64,000 nucleotides of DNA from Gnetum montanum (taxonomy: Eukaryota > Streptophyta > Gnetopsida > Gnetales > Gnetaceae): assembly GCA_015680685.1 (NCBI GenBank), contig MNCI01033529.1:1012636-1076635 (forward strand), given 5' to 3'. A model generated the notes under the pieces. It ran no database searches. It had not been told where the DNA came from and worked only from the letters and a program-made list of their open reading frames with translations. The first letter of the stretch is position 1; the number at the start of each line of letters is the position of its first letter. Positions 24,315-34,804 of the stretch are shown one piece after another. The translations under genes were made by a program, and so were the position numbers.

Positions 24315-24845
24315 TTTGATGCTTAAGAGGATATTCTTGTGGACAACAGTGGTAATTTTGTATCTCCACCTGTGGAGACATTTGTAGAGATCAACCTTGG
24401 AGAAGCATTGAATGTGAATTTGAGGTGATGTAACTACGTGAAGCTAACTCAAAAGTATGCAATTCCGATTTCTCTGGCTAAATAGGACCTCAAGGCTTGC
24501 ATGCAGAACGGATTGGGGAAAATCGACGTGTTCTACTTTCTGATTATCAGAGGGATTCTGCACAAGCCCTATCCTACTCCTCCTTGTGGTGTCTACAAAG
24601 TGTTTCTTCTGGGTTTTGGTTGCATATGGAGGAACTCCAATCAATTAGCAGTTTTGTGAGTTGGAGAGAGGTATAGATATTCTTGTTGTGACTCCTCGAC
24701 GGGTTGGTAATCTTCTTGAAAGGGAAAGATTGTCATTATCCATGGTGTGGTGCCTGGCTTTAGATGAAGCAAACGAAATGTTAGATATGGGATTTGAACC
24801 TCAAATTTGAAGAATAGTACAACAAACTAGCATGCCTCTTCCAGG
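24315..24845 (+). pseudogene. DEAD-box RNA helicase pseudogene (DDX3/plant RH37-RH52-like)
   Basis: Decayed copy of a DEAD-box ATP-dependent RNA helicase. Readable pieces in order: FDA then EDILVDNSGNFVSPP and FVEINLGEALNVNLR (the family's segment before the Q motif), YAIPISLA, then a Walker A region reading GLGKI instead of GSGKT, then YPTPPCGVYK. After an internal deletion spanning motif Ia comes [28 protein letters not shown], and motif II reading DEAN instead of DEAD within [17 protein letters not shown], and finally MPLPGRRT. The region past that (motifs III-VI) is not recognisable. Stops, frameshifts and mutated motifs show it is dead. No introns are visible in this stretch, so a retrocopy is possible. 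It is surrounded by transposon sequence. Confidence 0.8.
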
Positions 24846-25370
24846 CAGAAGGACTTCGGCGAAGCTTCTTCTAAATTCACAAAAAATATTTCAGCGATGG
24901 AAGCTATGGCAATCATTGCTTTTGGCATGGGATCTAAATCGCCTAACCATGTACAATGCCTTCAACTTTTTAATTTGTACCAGTCACACAACTACAACTC
25001 CTTTCATCATCACGAGATGAGAATTTCATCTGAAAATCTAGCTTGACAACACAAGACAATGCCAAGCACCATGCTGCCATTGCTGTGCCTACTATTTATT
25101 CTAGGAGGTACTTACAAAGGACTCTAATTCGTCAAGAGCAAGAATAGCTTCAGGATCAGGTTCCAGGTTGTCGTTGTTACAGAGACGTAGGGTGTGCCAA
25201 TTGCCACTTTCTGTGTGGGTGCATGGCTGCTTCCAGATTCATGAATCCCAAAAATAAGAAGAGCATAATACCAAATGCCTTTTTCACACATCTACATCAT
25301 CAAATTTGCTGCAGAGATGGAGATGGTCATGGAGTTTCTGGGAATATTGCAGAATGTTTAAAAAAGAGGA
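24846..25370. other. Unassigned segment between helicase pseudogene and LTR
   Basis: No gene identified. A short peptide AMAIIAFGMGS near 24905 superficially recalls RecQ-type helicases but is not followed by family sequence. Could be further captured or host-derived DNA. Confidence 0.3.
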
Positions 25371-25734
25371 TGTAACGCCGTTCGGCACATGGCCAGACAG
25401 AGATGCCACAAATCAGGAAAGTGTTTAATATTTTTAACGACTTTTTTGACCAAGTATAAAGATCACACGTGGTCTGGATTGTGGATTAATTTTATCAAGT
25501 TAGGGACCAGTAGATATATATTTACTATGATTACTATCTCTATTACTATGACTTAGATAAAATATTTTATTATTTCAAAAGGAAAGAGAAGTTATAGGGT
25601 AGTTATTCAATGTTATCTATATGGAACAAGTGTCCTTTGCAATTTTTAAATATCATGGTGGTGATAACTTCCCCTTGGTGGTTACAACTAAATTTTAATT
25701 TCCCATGGGACTTATAACCACCAAGGCCACTTGT

Positions 25735-26060
25735 CAACTATAACCTTTTTATCTCCATGGTGACCACTTGGCGACTGAAGGGCCACTTGTCAATTGCATG
25801 GGACACTTGTCAACTGCAACCTTTTTATCTCCATGGTGATCACTTGGTAACTAAATGAGGCCACTTGGCAATTAAATGAGGCCACTTAGCGACTGAAGGG
25901 CCACTTGTCAATTGCATGGGACACTTGTCAACTGCAACCTTTTTATCTCCATGGTGACCACTTGGTAACTAAATGAGGCCACTTGGAAATTAAATGAGGC
26001 CACTTGGCAACTAAATGAAGACACTTGGCAACTAAATAGGACACTTGTCACCCACAGTTT
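25735..26060. repeat. 118-bp tandem repeat built from GGCCACTTGGCAACTAAATGA-like units
   Basis: A 118-bp block starting at 25771 is repeated at 25889. Both carry CACTTGTCAATTGCATGGGA and CCTTTTTATCTCCATGGTGA. Smaller units of the type CCACTTGGCAACTAAATGAG recur within and after it. It lies upstream of the TATA box of the surrounding LTR, so it may be an enhancer-type repeat. Confidence 0.75.
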
Positions 26061-26127
26061 TTTTATCTCTATGGTGGTTATAACCACCCAAGATATTTTG
26101 TAACTTACCTACCTACCTTTTGAACCT

Positions 26128-26135
26128 TATAAAAA
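26128..26135 (+). promoter_or_regulatory. TATA box of the 25371-27100 LTR
   Basis: CCTTATAAAAAGGCTTC in a G/C-flanked context; the only good plus-strand TATA in this LTR, placed after its repeat-rich first part as in an LTR promoter. Confidence 0.5.
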
Positions 26136-27394
26136 GGCTTCAGGGGTAAGAAGAAGAGGGCAACAAAGGGGAATACATCACACTTTGGATCACACAATTG
26201 AGGACTTGAAGCTCACACTTGGAGACACACTTTGGCTCTTGGGAAGAGCATTTGTAAAAGAAATTGTAAACGATTGCTTGTAAGATGGCTTGCTAAAGAA
26301 AAGATTTCAGCCTCTTTGTCATAGTCCTGTGAGTTATGTTTTATTTCTATTTTTTTTAAAATTGTCTAGCTAGTGGTTTAGATAGTATCATCCATGGCGA
26401 GTAATTTTGGGATTTTTAGATTGCTCTTATTGTTCTTGTTGCCCAATAGAAAATTTCTGTTAAAATTTTGCCATAGAAGCGCTTGTCTTTAAAAGCCTTA
26501 AGAGCATTTTAGTAGTAAATTTTAGTATTGTGCAATGTATAAGAACTGCTATTGAGATTGTTGTAAGAGATCCTCTGCTTGTAGTCATGCCGTTGAACGA
26601 TTCAATAGCCAAGAGGGTTCAAAAAATCTTTGGTATTTTGATGGGACCAGAATAGCTTCTTTTTATCTTTAAAGTGAATCTCCGTGGTATTTCAATCAGA
26701 AATTTTCAAGTCTTTTGAAGGTTCTATTGAATGCAATTGTTGACATCCATTATCTAGCCAAAATGGAGTCTCGTACGTGATAGTTTACGCAGCAATGTTT
26801 TTGGTAACATAGTAGGATTGTCTTGAAGAAATTGCTTATTTGAGCCTTGGAAGTTTGAACAATTCGTAGTTATTGAATTTGGGATAGCTTTATTGCGAAG
26901 TTTTTACTCGTATCATTTTACCTTGTTTAAATATTTGAGATCTTTACACAAATCTGCTTTCTTTTTCTTTTATCTCTAATTTCCATTGAATCTCACTCTA
27001 TTTCTAGTTTTCTTGTGGAATTTTTTCTTTCTCTAGGGAAAATTAGAAGTAGATTCGCAAAGTTTTGCTCAAATGTTTTTGCAAAACTTTATTTGTTACA
27101 AGTAGGTATTATAAGGACCACATAGACTAGGCTATTAAACAAAATAGGAACTCTCAACAACTCACAGCACTTGGCAAAGTTGGCTGAATCTCTTATTGAT
27201 AAGTCATTTGTAGTTTACACACAATGCAATCGTTTCATTTTTCACAACCACACACCGCAACAGCACACACACATACTCACATTAACTACTGAGTCTATTT
27301 AGAGGTATCTGGGCCTTGGTGTTGCCAGATACTAGCAAGCACCTAAATCCTGTTCAAGGACACTCATTGGCAGTCGCATCCCAAATGGTTGCCA

Positions 27395-27860
27395 ACACTA
27401 TGTTGTGGAGCATAGTAGAGTGTAGCAAACCAAGAGATAGAAAATTTTTTGAACTATTTTTTCCATCGTAAGAAATTTTGACAACCTTTAGCTTGGTACT
27501 TTTGTGAACTGGCTACTGGGACATGTGTTAAGCTAGATATGCTAGGGAGCATAGCAAGCATTACAACCCAGGAGATATAAAATTTTTCAAACTATTTCAT
27601 CCATCCCAAGCAATCCTTGACCACTTCTAGCTTGACCCTTGGATAAACTGGTCATGGAAGTGTGTGCTACACTGGCTATGCTAGGGAGCGTAGCAGGCAA
27701 ACTGAGAGCATAGTAGGGCACTTAGAAAAATTTTCATGTGACTATTGTTGACACTTAGAAAAATTTTTCATAATAGGGCTCAATGTATGTTACGTTGGCT
27801 ATGCAAGAGAGTGTAACATCCATACTTAGAAAAATTTTGCCAAGTTTTGAAACTTAGAAA
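27395..27860 (-). repeat. Left-family LTR fragment (likely displaced part of LTR 3)
   Basis: Contains the family-specific repeat parts GAGATAGAAAATTTT, AACTATTTCATCCATCCCAA and GGCTATGCTAGGGAGCGTAG in two to three units, matching 12400-12560 and 23480-23660. Probably the remainder of LTR 3 moved away by the insertions at 23900-27390. Confidence 0.55.
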
Positions 27861-27879
27861 AATTTTCTGTTGAAGATGC

Positions 27880-28112
27880 AGAAGCCCAAAATTGGTGGTG
27901 TTCCACTCCCCTAGTTTGGGACTTACATCATCTCCTCCAAAATTGTCTACCTTAGGTGAATGTAGCCTTTGAGTGTCATCAGGATGGTCATGAACATAAG
28001 AAATCCCTGCATAAGGCTGGTCACACTAATTTTCCTCACTATATATCTCATTAGTTCTCCAATGAATGTTTTCATTATATAGTGAATTATCACTTCCTTG
28101 TGGAAGAGACAT
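27880..28112 (-). pseudogene. gag N-terminal fragment, family A
   Basis: Minus-strand ORF from ATG at 28112 reading MSLPQGSDNSLYNENIHWRT, matching MPLLQNDNKATLSKEVHWRT at the start of gag of element C (63673). It carries the same leader between the start codon and the primer site. Only the first ~75 codons remain before sequence identity switches to left-family LTR. Confidence 0.7.
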
Positions 28113-28208
28113 TATTGTTGTGTGTGATTTAATATTTTCTAAAGGATATATCATTAATACCTTTACAGTGATCATGTATGATGTAACTAATCTAGATAAC
28201 TAGCACCA

Positions 28209-28226
28209 TCCCTGACAATGGTACCA
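28209..28226 (-). promoter_or_regulatory. Decayed tRNA-Asp-type primer-binding site
   Basis: Minus strand TGGTACCATTGTCAGGGA, one base from the LTR end. Compared with the sequence complementary to the plant tRNA-Asp 3' end (TGGCGCCGTTGCCGGGGA), all five differences are C-to-T or G-to-A. Confidence 0.75.
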
Positions 28227-28227
28227 A

Positions 28228-29091
28228 TGATGAGCACCAAGGTATGCCTATGTCATGGATGGGACTAGTTGTGGCATGATCTAATTGAATTCCATGGATG
28301 GGACTAGTTGTGGCATCTAGATCATTATGCTTTGATCATAGTTCGCTATCTTCCCATTTGGACTAGTGGTAGCTTTATCACATATGGTTTAGTCCAAAGT
28401 GAGGCATATGATGTTATCTAATACTATGTTGTTCCTAATGATAATAAGGAGATAAATTAATTAAGCTAACGAACAATGGAAAGTAAAACCTAAACGCACC
28501 TACGTGCAATGAGTACCCATCCCCTACTGTCTATGCACACCTTGGACTTCATATAGCTACTGGTGGGATTACTAGGTATACGTTACTAGACTTGCCAAAC
28601 GATACACTGCTAGGTCACTATGTAATTACACTTAAACACCTGTGATTAAGGCATACTCATTCCACTTAATAACAAGAATAGTAGATAGTAATAAATGGAA
28701 AGATTTAACTAAAGAATATAGTAAATAATTGAACAATTAAATAATTAAAGCAATAATAAATCTAAGTAAATGTGGCAATGATGGAAGTAATCTCGATCTT
28801 TATTTCCATTCATGGAATGTGTCCAAGTATGTCACACTCAAATAAAAGTATTTTATAATCACAAACATCACACTATGGGCATGCACTAGAAAATAATAGG
28901 ACTAAAAAATAATCTACGAAGAAGCTAACTAAAAACTAAAACTAAAACTATTTTTTCTATCTCTCAATTATGCACCTAAATGCTATATTTATAGGCTACG
29001 ACGTAGGATGTGATATCAGATATCCAACATCACTTCCTAGACTTCAATATCGAGGCTTTGATATTGGGATGAATAGATTCATGACTCATCA
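28228..29091 (-). repeat. Family A LTR (5' LTR of a truncated element)
   Basis: Ends TGATGAG...CTCATCA as in the other family A LTRs and shares blocks such as GGACTAGTTGTGGCA and TATGGTTTAGTCCA. TATA (minus-strand CCTATAAATATA) is near 28986 and GATATC palindromes lie at 29010-29070. The right flank is AGCAT; the partner end of the element is missing, so no target duplication can be checked. Confidence 0.75.
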
Positions 29092-31354
29092 AGCATTAAA
29101 CCACCATTGAAATAATCATGTATGAAAACAATGGTAAGTACAATCCCCAAGGATGACATGAAGAACAACTTCATAGCCCAATGCCTAATGCATACATGAA
29201 TGTAAAATGAGATAAGATCAAAAAGCACACACCTAATGGTATCTCTCCTACATGGCTGAGTTGCAAGACACCAACTCTAGATAACATTAACTAATGGCAT
29301 GCACTGAAGAACACCAACACATAACTAGGATGCAAACATGCAAGATAATGAACCAAAAAAGTCTAGAAAATTGTAACACTAATACCAAGGTGAATCAAGA
29401 TTATCAAACAAGTTAAAAATGAAAGTGAAGAAGAATAGTCTTCATTAAACCATTATGCCCATTGAGTCGCAACCTCATACATGGAAGACTAATCGAGTGC
29501 CTTATGTCATGCAACCACCACTATCCTAGGAGTTAAGCTTAATTCCACTTGCTCATAATGCCACACCACCAAGAATTTACAAGTGGGTCCTTCCCATAGT
29601 AGGCTCTTATCCTTGTCATCCTTGTGAAACATGTTGATGAGATACCTATCAACTCCCAACAACTAGTGAGACATTAGCATCCAACATGAGTTCATCACCT
29701 TGGATGATCAATCATATCCTCTACTTTGCCAGGTTGATTTCTTGCCATGAACAATAATGTACAATACATGAAATGAAATGAATGGAGAATGAATGATGAA
29801 TTAGAGAGGGGGAGAGTTTGCAATGTCACTAGATCCCCAGCCAATCATTCAATTAGCTCATAAAGCACATGAGCACATCCTACATGTTGTGAAAGATCTA
29901 CTACCATTTCCTATTACTATTACTCATCCACCTGATAGAAATAGTTCTTTAAATTTCCCTTCTTAATAAAAGGTCATACATACCATCACCAATGTCATAT
30001 ACCCTTGGTTATTTGATGGTCTAATCCTTGGTAAAATCAAACCAAGATAACATGCCACAAAATATCTAGGAGTTATGATTTTGGTTTGGTTTTCCTCCAT
30101 TCATGCATGTATGCACAATATGTTCCCCAGATTTTTCTCTACCAAAATCTTCCCATTAATCCCTCCAACTACACTTACTGATCCTAATTCCAACAAAATT
30201 TGCAACATCATGAACAAAAGACTATGCAGATGTTCATGGTTTGGGTCAATGATTGCAAATTTTAACCCCTAGAGACAAATGGATTTAGGAATTGGGTTAA
30301 AGCAACAATTAATGTTATCAAAGTTCACTAAGTGAGAGACTTCTGGGCCTTCATGACCACAAGTAAGGATGAAGTAGGCAATTTTTGTCAACTATTACAT
30401 TGAAATTCAAAAGATATAGATAATGGTTTAAACATGAAAAAGGCTTGGGTATCAGTTCAATCACTTACATTACTTAGCTAACTAATTTTATGATTAACCT
30501 AAGATAGAAAAAGTACCAATTTATGTGGGCTAATAACTATGAGATTACATTGCTCTTCCCATCATCTCTTCTTTTCATTATTGTCTTTTTATTACATATG
30601 CATATATATATATATTTCTTTCTTCTTCTTTTTATAAGAAGAGGATTTTTTATGTTGTATGAGGGTTAAGGGAATAATTAGAGTGTTGGATCACTATGTG
30701 GAGTCTTTGAATTACATGATGGAAAAATTAATCCCTCATCACATGCCATGCATAGGTTTGCAAGATTACAAACCTCTTCTAACCAAGGTGGCCAAGTAAT
30801 GCAACATGCATACCTTGGTCCAATAGCACTAATTAGACCTATTCCGTGGTCACAAAGACTCTTGATGGCATACCATTTTCTTCCACTGACTAAGCACTCT
30901 TATAGGAAATCTAGAGCTTACACCCTAAGGTGTGGATCCAACACCTATCCATGGTTCCAATAGTGTTATCTTCAACAACTCACAGTGTAAGTCCAATCTT
31001 CCCATTGAATCTGAGTGTGGTTTACTAGTAACGAATAGAAGAAAATGTGTGGATGAATTTTTGTTGTGTGGAAATTCCATCGATCAATGCTCCATGTTGG
31101 ACCCATTTGCCATTCTTGCAACACCATCACATCTGTAATCACATTAATTGGTTTTCCCCTACACACAAACATGCTTAAGAGATGGAAAAAATCATGAATG
31201 ACTAATCTTTAGGCTAAACAATATAATGATTGCTAACTAAAAACACACACTTTACATACAAATTTTATTAGGACACACAAGAAAAATAGCATAATGTGAT
31301 GAAAATTTGACATGACATGGAGGATTCTCCTTTCCCCCTCCTATGGAATTAATC
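29092..31354. other. No gene recognised
   Basis: AT-rich DNA with only short frames (longest about 70 codons, for example 30075-30272 and 30932-31138), none with recognisable motifs. A TA microsatellite lies near 30600-30615. Possibly an old transposon or intergenic DNA. Confidence 0.4.
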
Positions 31355-31359
31355 CATGT

Positions 31360-32160
31360 TGATGAGTGGAAAGGTACCCCTACACTCAACCATATGAATA
31401 CGATCATTACATGCGCAATTCAGTCAAACTCCATAGACTAATTGCCTACATGCCTCATGGAACACTTAAGGTTAATCATTCGTTGTCTTCCTAGACTTAC
31501 TTGTAGTTGTCACAGTTGTATGATTAAGTAAGTCTGAGGTATGTGATTTTTATATCTTTTCTATTTTATCTCCTATGCTAATGAGGTGAAGAGTGAAGAG
31601 ACTAATTCACTAACTTTAACTAACTAACTAAGCCTTAATTAACCTAGCATCATCATCCATTCCCACTTACCGTTCACACCCTAAACCAATGTAACCTTGG
31701 TTACCAAACGCTATTCGTTACTAGGATCACCAAGCGTAACGCACATGCTCGAAGTGGTCATACTGAATGCACTTAACTATGGGAGAAGGGTTGAGAGAGA
31801 TTTAATGAACTAATAAAGCATTTAAAGGATGAATAATAAATAACAATAAATAAATTCCTAATTAGCCTATTTAGCTTAGTCCATGCACTGCAAGGTTTAT
31901 CCAATAGTTCATCTTTATTTTCGTACACAACTTGTGTTCAGGTACAATATTGATCAAATAAAGATCCGTTCACTTTGGAGTTCCTACTGCAAGCACATGG
32001 AAATTATTCTATCTCTGGAGAGGTAAAACTATCAGATTTTCGCTATGGTCTAGGCCTAGAATTAGAAACAAGGGAGAGCTGCCTCTTATTTATAGACTTG
32101 GCGACGCACCATGATATCGCGTACGTGATATCGTGGAGGATGCAATATCACATCCCATCA
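31360..32160 (-). repeat. Family A solo LTR with intact target-site duplication
   Basis: Plus-strand ends TGATGAGTGG and CATCCCATCA. The direct flanks 31355-31359 and 32161-32165 both read CATGT, a perfect 5-bp target duplication. No internal region is present, so it is a solo LTR left by LTR-LTR recombination. It has TATA at 32087-32094 (minus) and GATATC palindromes at 32110-32150. Confidence 0.9.
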
Positions 32161-32361
32161 CATGTCTATCACCTGATAGACCTCTAAGTATGGAGCAAAA
32201 GATTAAGCATTTGGTACTTTTAGAGGGAAAAGATATTCTCTATAATGCTTTGGGTATTACCCATTGAAAACAAATATTTTATCCAATTCATCTAAATGGT
32301 AAATGTGTAATGTGCTAGATTAGTAATTAGGGTGGATGATGTATGCCCCTTCTCATTGAAA

Positions 32362-32835
32362 TTAAAACTTACCCAAATGAGCCAAGTGAAGTAGATTAAA
32401 ATAGAGGACCTTATCACCAAGTTTAAAATTAAACTCTTTAGCATGAACATCATGATGAGCCTTACTATAAGAATGTTTTAATTCACTGTGCATCAAGATG
32501 ATTTTGTAGTTTTCATCAAGAAGGTTGAGGTTAATCAACCTCTCTTTTTGAGTAGAATCTAAGGTCATATTAAAATCTACCACACTACCTAATGTTTTCA
32601 TCTCAAGATCAATAGGAATTCATGGAACCTATCCATAGACCAGCTTGAATAGATTATAAACTATAGGATTGCTTCATGCCATCTGACAAGCCCATAGGAT
32701 GTGATTAAGCTTGTTTTCCTAATCTCTTTTGTACTTGCTAACCATTTTCCTTAGTATTCTAACAATTTCACAATCAAAAACTTCTACATGGCCACTGGCC
32801 TACAGGTGATAAGGGGATTGAATTGATTTTATGGA
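32362..32835 (-). pseudogene. Ty3/gypsy integrase fragment
   Basis: Minus-strand remnant of an integrase catalytic core and C-terminal region: YHLQASGHVEVFDCEIVRIL (compare the family's YHPQ-NGQ-E pattern that holds the catalytic Glu), RDWENKLNHILWACQMA, KLVYGR, then FNFKLGDKVLYFNLLHL in the 32601-32362 ORF. Several TAG/TGA stops are present. No RT is seen nearby. It is separate from the solo LTR to its left. Confidence 0.75.
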
Positions 32836-33004
32836 ATTTTATTCAAGTGCAAGATGTACCTAGATACTTTTGCATGATGGCAATAAAATTGATATATATT
32901 CCTTCTATTACATCACTTGGATTAGCATATAATTAAATTTCAAGAATTTTATTTTACATGCACTTTAATTTCATGAATTTAGAAATTTAATATTTTATTC
33001 CATA

Positions 33005-33170
33005 GCAATGTAAGTATGACCACTTTGAGCATGATATACTAATGCTTGGTAATCCTAGTAGTAAATACTTGGTACACCCAATAGTAGATACTTGGTAACC
33101 CAACAAAATCAGTATAGGTTCAAGATATGTACATAAAGTGGGAATGGATGCTCTACATTTAGGATAGGTT
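33005..33170 (+). repeat. Family A LTR fragment
   Basis: GTAAGTATGACCACTTTGAG through AAAGTGGGAATGGATG aligns to the middle of the family A LTR (compare 42830-42935 and 49118-49232), in plus orientation. The CTTGGTA/CCAAG unit is multiplied here. Confidence 0.6.
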
Positions 33171-34430
33171 ATATTACTTTTAATTTCATTGATTAGTTAG
33201 AATTTAAAATTTTAATCACTTCATCCTTTTAATGTTTTTAATGATAAAAATAATAACAAAAATATAAATATCTTGTGCCTCAATTACACTTAATCATATT
33301 CATTGAATTAACACAAGTGGTAATTGGAAAAAATAATGACAAGCAACATCATGACCTAATTATCTAAAGTACTAGATGCCCAAGAGGTCCACAGAATTTG
33401 ACCAAATTGCATGTACATACTTGTGATTCATATAGTTGGGCATAGAGGGCACTTGCCACTCATTACAATGGATCAAGGATTAGATCAACATTAGAAAAAA
33501 AGTAATCTTACTATATAAAAAAAGGGATAAAAATAATTTAAACAATTATTAAATAATCATTGTGAGTAACATTTTTGCTAAGTTGTTGGCCATTGCTAGA
33601 AAAGAGAGTAAGTTCTTGGATTAAAGTTAACCAAGTTAAAGCAAAGTGTCAAGTAGTTTTAGACAAAATCACTTTACTATTGATCACTTAGTTACTCTCA
33701 AACATTGCAGGGAGCTTCTACAAACCTATGGTTGTACTTGCATAAAATTGGACTCCCTTCAAATTTGATTGTAGTAACTTAAAGATTATATGAGGAAGTG
33801 ACCTTTAGATTTGATTGTAGCAACTCAAATATTGTATGATGAAGTGATTACTAAAATTATAAACAACAATTCAAAGAAAAAGCTATGACCTCCAAGCTTT
33901 TTGCCAGGTATTTTTTTTGTTTTTTTACTATATCTTTTTATTGCCTTTCCCTAAAAAACCAATTACAACATAGTGATTAGGTTTACCATTTTACATGGTG
34001 TTAAATATTGGACTATAACAAAGTGCATAAATGTGAATGTTAAATAGTACAAGAAAAAATACATTGCATAATATAGAGCTTAATAAAACTTTAATGATTT
34101 CTATTATAAATAAACTATATAAATAACATCTTAAATAGTTTAGTCATATTCAATAATTATGTAAATATTAAAGAAAATAAAGATTGCTAGAATGGGCATA
34201 TAGTCCTATACCTTATCCCCAACTTCCTTTTCACACTTAATCGCAATGTTTAAATACTCAAGAAATATGTCAGATAGTTGAGAAATATGTCTGATGGGCA
34301 TGTTTGAAGAATCATGATATATCAACAAGTCGAAGAGAGTTATATTTAAAAGTCACAAAAATCATACCTGAATCTATTAATTTCTTTCTAAAAATAAGAT
34401 TTATTATAAAAGTCAAGTAGACTCAACTAC
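33171..34430. other. AT-rich spacer, no gene recognised
   Basis: No frame longer than about 60 codons with recognisable content. Very AT-rich, with poly-T tracts near 33910-33940. Confidence 0.4.
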
Positions 34431-34443
34431 ACTAACAAAATTT

Positions 34444-34530
34444 CAAAATTTCTAATCACCTCCAGTGACTTAGATAAGAACTTACAAAATTTCTAATCAC
34501 CTCCAGTGACTTAGATAAGATAAGAACTTA
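34444..34530. repeat. 41-bp direct duplication downstream of the DUF247 gene
   Basis: CAAAATTTCTAATCACCTCC then AGTGACTTAGATAAGA occurs twice, 41 bp apart, followed by further GATAAG units. Confidence 0.75.
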
Positions 34531-34804
34531 GATAAATTCGATATAGATAAGCACTAGATGAATGGGCAAAAAAACTCAGGTAGCAGATCCACGACCTCCG
34601 CTGCAGCCAACAATAGTAGCTCAAAGGTTTTTCCGTTATTATCCACCATTCATCAGCTGTTACATTACATTTCAAAAGACAACACACACCACACCGAAAC
34701 ACCAGCAATGTTCTAGAATGAACGAAAGAACGACGCAGATGGAAGGAGATTGAAGGAGGGAGAGAGAGAGGAGGAGGAGAAGCAGCAAAGCAAAGTTAAG
34801 GTGC

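Larger units (their letters stand above)
25371..27100 (+). repeat. Putative solo LTR, 1.7 kb (TGTAAC...GTTACA)
   Basis: Starts TGTAACGCCG and ends TTTGTTACA, giving inverted termini TGTAAC/GTTACA. It has an LTR-like layout: a repeat-rich first part, a TATA box (26128), then a gene-free transcribed part. The flanking 5-mers (GAGGA and AGTAG) do not form a target duplication and no primer site or second LTR is seen, so boundaries and solo status are tentative. Confidence 0.45.

Noticed and set aside
24905-24960. RecQ-like peptide IIAFGMGS
   Set aside because: Only a few residues match and none of the neighbouring RecQ motifs follow.
30075-31138. Short frames of 65-71 codons on the plus strand
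   Set aside because: No motifs, no conservation within the window, AT-rich flanks.
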